Positions 8,640 through 18,925 of a DNA stretch of 64,000 nt are shown one piece after another. A program made the position numbers and the translations under genes. Position 1 is the first letter of the stretch. Every line of letters starts with the position of its first letter. This DNA comes from Notamacropus eugenii (lineage: Eukaryota; Chordata; Mammalia; Diprotodontia; Macropodidae), in the NCBI RefSeq assembly GCF_028372415.1, contig NC_092874.1, forward strand, positions 112,977,744 through 113,041,743, given 5' to 3'. Below the pieces are notes generated by a model, which worked only from the letters and a program-made list of their open reading frames with translations, was not told where the DNA came from and did no database searches.

Positions 8640-11600
8640 TCAAAGATGGTGGAGAAAAGGCAAAGACTTGCCTGACCTCTCCCCCAAACTACCTAAATAT
8701 CTTTAAAAATGACTCTAAACAAATTATAGAGCAACAAAACCCACAAACAAGGAGGGAATGAAACATATTCTCAACCCAAGACATCTTGGAAGGTGAGCAG
8801 GAAAAGTCTGTTGCATCTGGGTGAGAATGGAGCACAGTCCAGCGAAGGCTAAGTCAGCACAATACTGGCTACAGCAAACCAGGAGCAGGTCTTGGGGATG
8901 ATTGAGTCAGCACAGAGCTCTCAGTCCACAGATGGGTAAAGGGAAAGGGGATCAAACAACTGGTCAGTAGGAGATTCTAGGGGTCTTTTTGCTAACACGG
9001 AGCCCGGACTCTGTTGCTTTGTCCATACTCAGACTCCCGTCATAGTACTGGGTGGCAGTCCCATGGCAAGGAATAGTTCTAGCATAACAGAGCTTGCAGC
9101 CACAGTGGAGGAGGATTTTCCTCATAGTTCCAGGGCAGAAAAGAGTGCTTATGGTCACTCACAGACCAGGAGAAGAGTAAACACCTCTCCTTTGATCAGA
9201 CCACCTTGGAAGAAGTAAAAGCTTACAGGTCCTTAGAAGTATCTCTGAAAACAGTTGCACAAAACACCAGAAGCTTGGGACAATACATCCTTTACCTTGA
9301 AAGCAGAGACCTATTTTAACAAAAAGTGAAAAATCAAATAATAGCCTGGGAAAATGAGTAAACAATGCAAAAAATAACTGTGACTATAGAATCTTATTTT
9401 GGTGACACGGAAGATCAAAACACATGCAGAAGAAGACAACAAAGTCAAAACTCCTACATCCAAAGACTCCAAGAAAAATACGAATTGATCTCAGTCCATG
9501 CGGGAGTTCAAAAAGAAATTTTGAAAATCAAGAGAAGTAGAGAAATATTGTGAAAAGAAATGAGAGTGATACCCAAAAATCATGAAAAAATGAGTCAACA
9601 CACATTAAAAAACAGACTAAACCAAATGGTAAAAGAAGTCCAAAAAGACAATGAGGAGAAGTATACATTAAAAAGAAGAATTAGCCAAATGGGAAAGGAG
9701 GTCCAAAAACTCACTGAAGAAAATGATTCCTTAATGGAAGCCAATGACTTTATGAGAAGTCAAGAAACAATAAAATAAAATCAAAAGAATGAAAAAAATT
9801 GAAGGTACTCATTGGAAAACAACTGAGCTAGAAAATAGATCCAGGAGAGATAATTTAGAATTATTAGACTACCTGACAGCCATCCTCAAGAAAGCAGGCT
9901 AGATATCACCTTTAAAGAAATTATCAAGGATAACTGCCCTGATATTCTAGATCCAGAGAGTAAAATAGAAATTAAAAGAATCCACTGATCACCTCCTGAA
10001 AGAGATGCCAAAATGAAAATTTTCAGGAATATTATAGCCAAATTCCTAGTTGCTAGGTCAAGGAGAAAGTATTGCAAACAACCAGAAAGAAACAGTTTAA
10101 GTACTGTGGAGTCATGGTCAGGATAACACAAGATTAACAGCTTCTACATTAAAGGGTTGGAGGACTTGGAATGTGATATTCTTGAGGGCAAAGGAGCCAG
10201 ATTTATAAACTAGAATTACCTACCCAGCAAAATTGCATATAATCCTTCATGGGGAATAATGGACATTCAGTGAGACAGAGGACTTTCAAGCATTCTTGAT
10301 GAAAAGACCAGAGCTGAATAGAAAATTTGACTTTCAAATACAAGACTCAAGAGCAGCAAAAGTAAACAGGAAATGGAAATCAAAAGGGACTTAATAAGGT
10401 TAAACTATTTACATTCTTACATGGGAAGATGATATTTGTAAATCATAAGGCCTTTATTTTTATTAGGGTAGTTAGAAGGAGTATATATAGACAAAGGGCA
10501 TAAGTGTAAATTGAATATGAAGGAATGATATGTAAAAAAGTGAAATCAAGGGGTGAGAGAGGAATGTACTGGGCGAAAAAGGAAAGGGAAAAGTGGAATG
10601 GGATAAATTATCTTACCTAAAAGAGTCAATAAAAAGATTTTACAGTGGAAGGGAAGAAAGAGTAGGTAAGGGGGAGTGAGTAAATCTTACTCTCCTCAGA
10701 ACTGGCTCAAAGACGGAATAAAATACACATTCCACGGGGTATAGAAATCTATCTTACCCTACGGGAAAGTAGGAGGGGAAGCAGATAAGAGAAGGGGGTT
10801 TGATAGATGAGAGAGAAGTTTGCAGAGAGGGTATAGTCAGAAGCAAAACAATTTTGAGGAGAGACATGGTAAAATGAGAGACAATAGAATAAACAGGATG
10901 GGGGAATAGGATGTAGGGAAATACAGTTAGCAATAGCAACTGTGAAAAAATTCTGAAGCAAGTTTCTCTGATAAAGGTCTCATTTCTCAAACATACAGAG
11001 AACTGAGCCAAATTTATAAGAGAACCATTCCCCAATTGATAAATGATCAAAATATAAGAACAGTTTCCATATGAAATAATCAAAGCTATCTATAGCCATA
11101 CAAAAAACACTCTAATTCACTACTAATTGGAGAAATGCAATTAAAAACAGTTCTGAGGTACTGCCTCATACCTACTAGATTGACTAATAGGACAGAAAAG
11201 GTAAATGACAAATGTTGGAGGTGATGTGGGAAACATGAGACACTAATGCACTGAAGGTGGAATTGTAAACTGATTCAGCCATTCTGCAGAACTATTTGGA
11301 ACTATGCCAAAGGGCTGTAAAACCATACATAACCTTTGACCTAGCAATACTACTACTCTGTCTATATCCCAAGAGATTTTTTAAAAAGGAAAAAGGACTT
11401 ACATGTATAAAAATATTTATAGCAACTCTTTTCTGGGGGCAAAGAATTGGAAATTGAGGGGCTGCTCATCATTTGGTGAACGGATGAACAAGTTGTGATA
11501 TGTGATTGTGAGGGAATACTACCGTACTCTAAGAAATGGTGAGCAGGATGCTCTCAGAAAAACCTGGAAAGACTTGGGCTGATGATGCAAAGTGAAATGT

Positions 11601-11895
11601 ACTGTGTACAAAGTAACAGCAATATTGTAAGATGATCAGCTATGAATGACATAGCTGTTCTAATCAATCAGATCCAAGACAACTCGGAAGGCTTTATGAT
11701 GAAAACTGCTAACCATCCCTAGAGAAAGAATTGATGGTGTCTGAATATAGATTGAAAACCTACTTTTTTTTACTTTATTTTTCTTGCGATCTTTTTTTTG
11801 GTCTATTTTTTCCTTCACAGCCTGACAACTATTGGATACATTTTCCATGACTACACATGGATAACCTAAAAAAAAAAAGAAAAAAGAAAAAAAGC
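8640..11895 (+). mobile_element. Old L1-derived element with ORF2 deleted internally
   Basis: It begins with a decayed 5' box (CAAAGATGGTGGAG), followed by a 5' UTR-like stretch (8640-9355), an ORF1 relic (about 9355-10345), the HAL1-type inter-ORF/3' UTR sequence (10350-10935), and then, joined near 10955-10970, the terminal ~900 bp of an L1 (CAAGTTTCTCTGATAAAGG... to ...GTCTGAATATAGATTG) ending in A-rich sequence at 11866-11893. The endonuclease and most of the RT are absent. AGGAACT plus a partial match flanks both ends (8632-8640 and 11896-11904), compatible with a decayed TSD. The same internal junction is seen in the antisense copy at 53215-54340. Confidence 0.75.
9355..10345 (+). pseudogene. 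Decayed L1 ORF1
   Basis: Fragments readable in different frames align to ORF1p: a coiled-coil piece (TLKNRLNQMVKEVQKDNEEK, about 9600-9660), ISQMGKEVQKLTEENDS, an EANDFMRSQE piece near 9738, and RRM and C-terminal remnants to about 10345. Several stops and frameshifts and a shortened middle show that it is dead and clearly older than the copy at 3865. Confidence 0.8.
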
Positions 11896-12607
11896 AGGAA
11901 CTCTTTTACTTTTTGATTAGTATCCTCATTGATCAGTACAGTGCTTTGCTATTGTTAGCCATTAGTCTTTTTTTTAAATTCATTCATTTATCCATTCATT
12001 CAATCCATTATGTCATGCTTCTCCAATTTTATAATACATCAAATGAAACATAAGCCTATTTTGCAAATGAGAAATATTTGTTGAGCAAACTAAGGGTCTT
12101 TGTATAGTAATTTGTATTTGATAAGTACTGAGAAAAGCATGCCTTAATCAATTAACTCCTCCTCCCCAAAACCGTAAGCCTCTTTTGGACAAGCCTCTTC
12201 TGTTTCCTCTTATCAACCCCATTGTTCCTATTACTATGTTTTTTGCTCACATAGGCCCTCCAATTGAACTGGGTCTAATTTCAACACTAACAGTTATATG
12301 ATGTCCTACCAGATCAGTGAAGAAAAAGAGGAACACTTAAGTGTCTTTATCAAATGAATAGTGACTTTTTCTTTGGATCACTATTTCAGGAAAAACCCTA
12401 GAGATGCTTCACTCATGAATTTACAGTCTTGTCTCCTCTTCCTTTTCTTCTTCCTTCTCAACTAGTCATCTCCCATGGGGGTACTCTTCTTGTTCACTCC
12501 CCTCCCCAATGCTAGAACCATCAACAAATAGCAAATCAAATCTACCATTGTACTCAGGTTTTGTCCATCACTCCCCCAAAGCCCAGTCACTATCCTTATT
12601 ATTTTCC
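11896..12607. other. Intergenic, nothing recognised
   Basis: AT-rich DNA with some pyrimidine-rich runs (12420-12600). I see no open frame with coding character and no repeat I can name. Confidence 0.4.
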
Positions 12608-12741
12608 CAATCCAATCCAATAAACATTTATTAAGTACTTACTATATACCAAGCTCTGTGCTAAGTCTGGGGATACAAATAATACAAAAGAATTAAGGTC
12701 CTTGCCCTCAAGGAGCTTACAATATCATGAGGGGAAACAAT
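12608..12741 (-). repeat. MIR/L2-type 3' end remnant
   Basis: The plus strand reads ATTTATTAAGTACTTACTA...GCTCTGTGCTAAG, then a GGGGATACAAAT and CCCTCAAGGAGCTTACAAT stretch. This is the common mammalian MIR/L2-tail-like module in reverse. It is split by the SINE at 12742-13054, and the remainder continues at about 13055-13085 (GAGGGGAGACAATATACAAAAGG). Confidence 0.65.
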
Positions 12742-13054
12742 GTGTGTTCATCCTTCGTTGACCAAGAAGACCATGCCATCAGAGAAATAACGACATGACT
12801 TGCACTTGACCTTGTTTTGAGTGAGGGAGGGCTGTGCAGGTCACCAGCCTCACTTCTCCTCCAGAGTCATTTGAATCCAGTGACCAGATATTCATTAGGA
12901 TAACTGGAGATGACCCAGGATGAGGCAATTGGGGATAAGCGACTTGCCCAAGGTCACACAACTAGTGAGTGTCAAGTGTCTGAGGTGAGATTTGAACTCA
13001 GATCCTCCTGACTCCTACACTGGTGCTCTATCCACTGCACCACCTAGCTACCCC
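12742..13054 (-). mobile_element. tRNA-derived SINE with RTE tail, antisense
   Basis: Read on the minus strand it starts with a tRNA-like head (GGTAGCTAGGTGGTGCAGTG, B box GAGTTCAAATC), passes through AAGTCGCTTATCCCCAATTG and GTCATCTCCAGTTATCC, and ends in an RTE-like tail (GGTCTTCTTGGTCAACGAAGG). Near-identical GAGGGGAAACAAT and GAGGGGAGACAAT on the two sides (about 12729 and 13056) are its target-site duplication. It inserted into the older MIR/L2-type repeat. This SINE architecture is typical of marsupials. Confidence 0.85.
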
Positions 13055-14243
13055 TGAGGGGAGACAATATACAAAAGGAAAAAGAAAAGCCAGAAGAAGG
13101 ATCATGTAAAGTACCTGGTGCGGGGACATCTTGTTCTGTGGTGTTGAAACCAGGTAGAGTGGCATATGCAGAGGATCAAAGCCCAGTTTCTGCCCTCCAT
13201 AAAGGAAGGCATCAGAAGGAACACTGAAGGAAGTGGTGTCAGTCAAGGCTTGTGATAGCTTGATAATAAGATTAGGTGATGAACTTAACCTGGGAAGGGC
13301 CATTTGTTCCAGTCAAGTTGAAACCTGGCAGTTCTCCTCCATGGCCACCAGTCTTTTTGTGCACAGTCTGTCTGCGGCAGTGTAAGTTCTTTGAGGACAA
13401 AGAATGTTTACTTTTTTGCATTTTACCTCCAGATCTGAGAGGCACAGTAAATGATTTTTTAATTCCTTCCTTCCAATTATTGCTAAATGATAACAAGTCC
13501 TCCAAAAATCTGTATTCAATCACTGTCATTCGTAGATATTACTTTGCTTTTGTTTATACTTACTGATAGAAATTCTACCTGATCTTAACAAGCCAATTTT
13601 TTTCAGTATTTCAACTTCAATTTAAAGGGATTTTGATTGTACTTTTTCATGATTTTTTACTTGTCCACCCAATTTTTGGTTCTGTTCTGTGCCTCTTTTG
13701 TTGAAGAAAGTGTTAGGAGATACTGATTTTCCTCCAGAACTACTTAGTGGCATCCCATCCCAAAACATGATCAGTTTTTATAAAGGTACCATGCCCATCC
13801 AAGAAATATATAAAATATTTGTGTTCCCACTGAGTAGCTGCCAGAGATCTAGCATTTTTTTGTATATGTCTATTCATATGCTAAATTTTTTTCTTGTTTA
13901 TTCTTTGGTTAGATTTGTATAGGTATGAAAAGAATATGCTAAGATTCTTATTAATATGATTGAATTATTTTTATTACTAATTTGATTTACTTTACATTAA
14001 AGTATTTAAATAATATACCACTCAGAGTATACATGTTAAGCATTGATATTGAGTTGCTTTCTACAGTGCCTTTAAGCATAATATAGTTTCCCCAATTATC
14101 TCTACTTATTCCCTATTTTTATGATTGCTTTGTCTGAAGGGATGCTCTGCTTTTTAAAAGTCACCTGACGCATAAAAATTTTGTTCCAGGCCCTATTTTA
14201 TCTCTGTGAATGTCTAGGTTTCAAGTGTGTTTCTTATACGAAA

Positions 14244-14814
14244 TATACATATACATATACAAATCTATACATGTTTGTATGTATGTTTCTATGATTCTAT
14301 TTTCTAATGTAAATAAAAGTATTAATTATTGAATTTTAAGTAAAATTACTAAGCACTGAATTGTAAGAAGCATTATTTCATGGTTCAAATCTAACCTTGC
14401 ATACCAAGAAACTAGACATGTATTCCTTAGGGACCAGACTTGGGCACCCAGGTCATACTGACTCCCTAAAACTTCAGAGGACTGAAAGATTGATGTTTGA
14501 AAGTTCCAGTTAATTTCTGGTTTCCTGAGTACATTTCAATTAATCTATGGGAAGCTCAATTAATCTATGTGCCTTATTTATATTATGTACTAATCAATCA
14601 GCTATTGTTTCTTCACTCCTTTCTTGGAATCTTGTATGATAAGCAACTTTTAGAGGTTCAGGGGAAGCAAACCACTTATTTAGGCTGTCCTCTATGCTAA
14701 ATGAGATAACAAACTTCTGAAATTCAGAGCCTCTGAAATTCAGAGGCTCTGAAGAAAAGTTTGGGAGAGAAGAGGTATTAGACAGACTGCCAGCTTAGGA
14801 TTCAGCTTAGGATT
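14244..14814. other. Unrecognised insert inside the ancient L1
   Basis: The antisense ORF2 match stops at about 14243 and resumes at about 14815, so roughly 570 bp were added. The left end is ATACATATACATATAC-like microsatellite. The right part holds a short perfect palindrome (AGCCTCTGAAATTCAGAGGCT, one unpaired centre base, near 14728-14748) running directly into a 51-bp exact copy of an RTE segment. I do not recognise the rest. Confidence 0.45.
14743..14793 (+). repeat. 51-bp exact copy of an RTE segment
   Basis: Bases 14743-14793 are identical to 15972-16022 within the RTE LINE 1.2 kb away, starting GAGGCTCTGAAG and ending AGACTGCCAG. Flanking sequences on both sides do not match. Confidence 0.9.
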
Positions 14815-15286
14815 TTTTTTTGTTCTCACCTAATATTAATCCATTCAACTATCCTCCATTGTTTTATGAGTGAATTCATCCCATTCATATTAAGTGTAAT
14901 GATTATTAATCATATATTTCCTTCATTCTTGTCCTCTTGTGTTTTTTCCTTTTTATTGTTTGCTCCCTCCTCCCATCTTTAAAAGGTGATGGAAAATAAG
15001 TTTTCTGCACAGTAATCTATGATTAAAGATGGTTGAATGTATGGTGGTAGCACTTTATATATCTAGAATTGAAATTATCTGCTTCAGCTCTGTTGATCCT
15101 TTTTTTCTCTTTGTCCCAACCCTGGCGATAAGTTTTTATTCCTTTGTACCTTTCTTTTAAGTACTCTATCTCACAGTTGGAGTTTTTGTGTTATGAACTA
15201 TCTTTCATTGCTCCTGTTCTTTCTCTTAAACCTCCTTTATATCTCTTGCTGTCCCTACTGCTATCTCTGTTGTTTAATATATTTCT

Positions 15287-15309
15287 ACATAAACTCTTTG
15301 TGTGCTTGG

Positions 15310-15353
<44 letters not shown>

Positions 15354-15376
15354 TAATGTGTTAATCTATCTCTAAT
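15287..15376 (+). repeat. Left copy of ~90-bp direct repeat flanking the RTE insert
   Basis: ACATAAACT...GTGTGCTTGGATG, a (TG)n tract (about 15312-15352), then GGTAATGTGTTAATCTATCTCTAAT. The same order recurs at 16528-16615. It is interpreted as an unusually long target-site duplication, with the TG tract belonging to the host L1's inter-ORF microsatellite. Confidence 0.8.
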
Positions 15377-16527
15377 TGTGCCAAAAGACGACAAACTTAT
15401 AATTCTGGGTAATTTTAATGCTAGAATGGGCTCAGATTATCAGACATGGCAGGGAGTTCTAGGGAGGAATGGATTTGGAAACAGCAACAGCAATGGTCAT
15501 TACTGCTGATGACTTGTGCATCGCATGACCTTCATATCACCAATCCTGTTGCTCTTTAGCATGAGGTTTTCAGTCATATTGTCAAATGCTTTCAAGGAGG
15601 ATGAACACGGCATCCCTGATGGTAGTTTCTTCAATTTGAAAAAGCTGCAAGCCAAGACCAAAATGGAGGGAGTGTTGGTGCATGATTTTCTGTTTGCAGA
15701 TGATTGTGCACTCAGTGCAGCCTCAGAAGCTGAGATGCAACAAAGTATGGATCAATTCTCTGCTGGCTGTGCTAATTTTGTCCTAATAATTAACACCAAG
15801 AAAACACAGGTGCTCCATCAGCCACCACCACATCACCCATACGTGGAATCATAGATTACAACAAAAGGAGAAGTTTTGAATGCTGTGGATAAGTTCACTT
15901 ACCTTGGTAGTATATTTTCCAGGGATGTACACATTGACAATGAGGTTGATGCATGCATTGCCAGTGTTTGGGAGGCTCTGAAGAAAAGTTTGGGAGAGAA
16001 GAGGTATTAGACAGACTGCCAGACTGAAGGCCCTTGCTCAAGCTGAACTGCCAAGCATTCAAACTACACTTCAGAAAGCACAGCTCCAATGATCTGGCCA
16101 CATTGTTTGAATGCAAAATGTACACTTGTCAAAAAGACTATTTTATGGAGAGCTCACATGAGGCAGGCGATCACATGGTGGTCAGAAGAAGCAATACAAG
16201 AACACTCTCAAGAACTTTGCATTAGATTGTGGGACTTGCGAGACACTGGCACAGGACCACTCAGAATAGTGTGACCACACCAGAAAGGTTTCTGTGCTCT
16301 ATGAGCAAAGCAGAATTGAGACAGCACAAAGTAAACATAGGATGTGCAAATTTGGAGTATCCACCCCAAATATTCATGCGGACTATCTGTGCCCAACCTG
16401 TGGCAGAGCATTCCAATCTTGTATTGGTCTGATCAGCCATAGTCATACACATTGAAACTTCACTTTATCGTGGTGATGTCATTTTGGTCCTCTTCAAGAG
16501 CAAAGGACAACAACCAACCAACCACCA
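15377..16527 (+). mobile_element. RTE-clade LINE relic
   Basis: The left part encodes the end of an APE-type endonuclease (IILGNFNARMGSDYQTWQG, GRNGFGNSNSNG). It is joined by an internal deletion at about 15515 to the middle of the reverse transcriptase. The far 3' part encodes CPTCGRAFQSCIGLISHSHTH, the zinc-finger-like end typical of marsupial and bovine RTE proteins, and ends GATGTCATTTTGGTCCTCTTCAAGAGCAAAGGACAACAACCAACC, the tail shared with the marsupial tRNA-SINEs. Stops and frameshifts throughout show it is dead. Confidence 0.85.
15516..15854 (+). pseudogene. RTE reverse-transcriptase fragment
   Basis: An open stretch of 112 codons includes GIPDGSFFNLKKLQAKTKME and FLFADDCALSAASEAEMQQS. 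FADD is the RT catalytic box (YADD/FADD, motif C). Polymerase motifs upstream of this are deleted and the frame ends at a stop after the HHPYVES stretch, so the fragment cannot be a functional RT. Confidence 0.85.
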
Positions 16528-16615
16528 ACATAAACTAATTGTGTACTTGGATGTGTGTGTGTATGTGTGTGTCTGTGTGTGTGTGTGTATGGTAATGTGT
16601 TATTCTATCTCTAAT
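16528..16615 (+). repeat. Right copy of ~90-bp direct repeat flanking the RTE insert
   Basis: ACATAAACTAATTGTGTACTTGGATG, a shorter interrupted TG tract, then GGTAATGTGTTATTCTATCTCTAAT. It matches the left copy with a few differences, so the duplication is old. Confidence 0.8.
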
Positions 16616-18687
16616 CCTGATTAAAATATGAGTTTGGTCGTATGTTTATTCCCTCTACTTTTCCTTCTGTCCTTGTATACTCTTCACCTCACACAGCCCT
16701 ATTATGTGAAATATTAAGCCCTCTCCCTTCTTTTTCAGCATATTCCTTTTTCCCTATCATTCACTTCTCTTAAGACCACCAAAACAGAAAAAAAAACACA
16801 CTCTCAAGCTCTCTTTGTATCATATATAATTTTCTCTATAACTGTTTAACATGTTAGGATTTGGGAAAAACACTTTTTTCTCTGTTAGAATGCAAATACT
16901 TACTACCCTATAATCTTTTCCAATTAATCAAATATATTTATTTTTTCTGTTTTCCTTCACTCTCACATTTGTATGTTACAGTTTCACTCAATTTTTTACT
17001 TTTTGTTGGAAATATGAGAAAGTCTTTTCTTTCACTAAATCTTTTACTTTCCACTTGAGGATTATGCTTATTTTTATGGGACAGACTATTATTCTTCATT
17101 GTAATCATTTCTTTTTTGCCTTTTGGAATATCATATTCCAAGTTGTCCTCTCTTTCATAGTGGCAGCTGTCAAGTCTTCTGTAATTCTGACTGTGGCTCC
17201 TTTGTCCTTGATCTTTTGGGGCATTTGTAGTATTTTTTTCTTTGACCTAGCAACTGGGTTTTGGTGACAATTTCTTGGGAATTTTAATTTTGGAGGCTCA
17301 TTTAGGAGGTAGTAAGTGTGGGTTTTTTCCTATTTTTGTTTTTCCCTTGCTTTTAATAAATCTAGGCAGTTTTTTATAATTTATAAAAATATGATATATA
17401 AGATATTTGGTAATAATTTTCAGGTTATATAAAGATTCTTAGATTTTTCTCTCCTTCACCCATTTTAAGCTTTTTACAAATAATATTCACCTTATATTTT
17501 CTGCTTCTTAAAATATTTTGGTTTCAAATATTTTTCTTGTCTTATGCAATCATTCCTTTCTCTTTATCTTATTCTAATTTTTAGGAAGGCCAATTCTTGG
17601 GTCAAAGTTTATCACAATCTGTTTTAAGCTCTTAATTTTCCTTATTTTTCCCCCCTGTTGTTTGATTTAATGCTACATTTTATATCTCTTGCTTCATTTC
17701 TTCCTGGTACTCTTGTAATTCTTGTGGATGGAACACTCTTTTCTCTAAGGCTCTCTTCAGACACATGAAATTAATCTTTTCTTTGGGTTTTACATCTTGG
17801 GTTTTTTGGTTCATAATATTTTGCACTGTACTTGGTGTTTTCTTCCATTTAATCATATCTTTAAGCCTTTGTTTCTGCATTGGAGTATAGTACTTAGGGA
17901 ATACTATGCTAACCTCTGTACTCTTAGATAACATGTACAAGTTCTGCTTGATTTTGTGTGCTATGGATAAATATGATTAGCCTCCACTTTCTGCAGGAAT
18001 TCCACGATTTAGACTCAGTTTCTTGGGGGTCAACTTAGGTTTTGGCCTTGATTACTTCTGTGTCTTTATCATTGCATAGTCCCAAATCTCAAGTTGTGTC
18101 TAATTCTTTCTGTGAGCCTAACAAGCCCCGAGCAGAGGTTGCTTATTCTAGTAGTAGAATTTCTGCAAGATTCCATGTGCTTTGCTTCCCGAGTGGTGCA
18201 TTGGTCTTTTCTACTGCTGTGAATACTAGTGTACATATGAGATGCCTGGGTGCTGGGCTTCCCCAGGAGTTCAGCTAGGATTATGGTCCTCCCTTGTTCA
18301 AGAGCAGAGAAGATAGTCTTAGGGTTGGCAAAAGCTACTTAGACCATGGTTCTTGCATTGGCTGCCTCAACACAAGTTTAGTTCCATCTCCTGTTGTGAC
18401 TCAGTAATCTGGGCACTGATCTAGTCTGGTTTTTTCTATGGTTGAGATTTAGGCTAACTTTTCCCTATTTTGGCAAAAAAATCTAACTGTCTTTTGCTAT
18501 AGATTGAGATGAGCTGCTTTTCACTGGTCTGGCCCCACCCTCTTCTGTGGGTGAGGTTTGAGATGTCTGGGCTTAGCTCTGGGTACTAGCTTTGCCCTGA
18601 CTTCTGATGTGTGGCTGGGCTTTTGGCACACTTTCCCATCAACCTCCCCTGACTTGTCTCCACTCTGTCTGTGGGATAATCAACCAG

Positions 18688-18925
18688 CTAATAAAGATTT
18701 ATTAAGCACTGACTATGTGCTAGGCACTGTGCTAAGCACTGGAGATTAAGACAGTCCCTGCCCTCAAATAACTTAAAATATAAGGAGGGAGGCAACATAG
18801 AAATAAATACATACAAAGCAAGTTACAGAAAGGACATAGAGGAAAAAATTCACAGAGGGAAGGCACAGGAACTAAGAGAGCTGGGAGAAGGTTTTCCTAC
18901 ATAAGATGGAATTTTAGTGTGGACT
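18688..18925 (-). repeat. MIR/L2-type module remnant
   Basis: The plus strand reads AAAGATTTATTAAGCACTGA...GGCACTGTGCTAAGCACTGG, then ACAGTCCCTGCCCTCAAATA and further downstream AGGTTTTCCTACATAAGATGG. The same longer module is at 58840-59090. It is a mammal-wide ancient repeat of the MIR/L2/L3 type; the exact family is uncertain. Confidence 0.6.

Larger units (their letters stand above)
13560..18670 (-). mobile_element. Ancient L1, antisense, interrupted
   Basis: On the minus strand, from right to left: a 5' UTR-like stretch (about 18670-17950), an ORF1 relic (about 17950-16900, recognisable at 17100-17290 against the ORF1 C-terminal region), an inter-ORF region with a TG/CA tract at 15310-15352, and the start of ORF2 (14815-14900, equivalent to CATAACTGTGAATGTGAATGGGATG). 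ORF2 endonuclease relics continue at about 14060-14243, matching the stretch at 44880-44950 in the other old L1. Two interruptions are visible: 14244-14814 (unrecognised) and the RTE insert at 15377-16527. Outer limits are approximate. Confidence 0.6.

Noticed and set aside
13560..18670. CRISPR-like or tandem array structure
   Set aside because: The repeated blocks are one pair of flanking duplications and a microsatellite, with no regularly spaced repeats; the window is eukaryotic.
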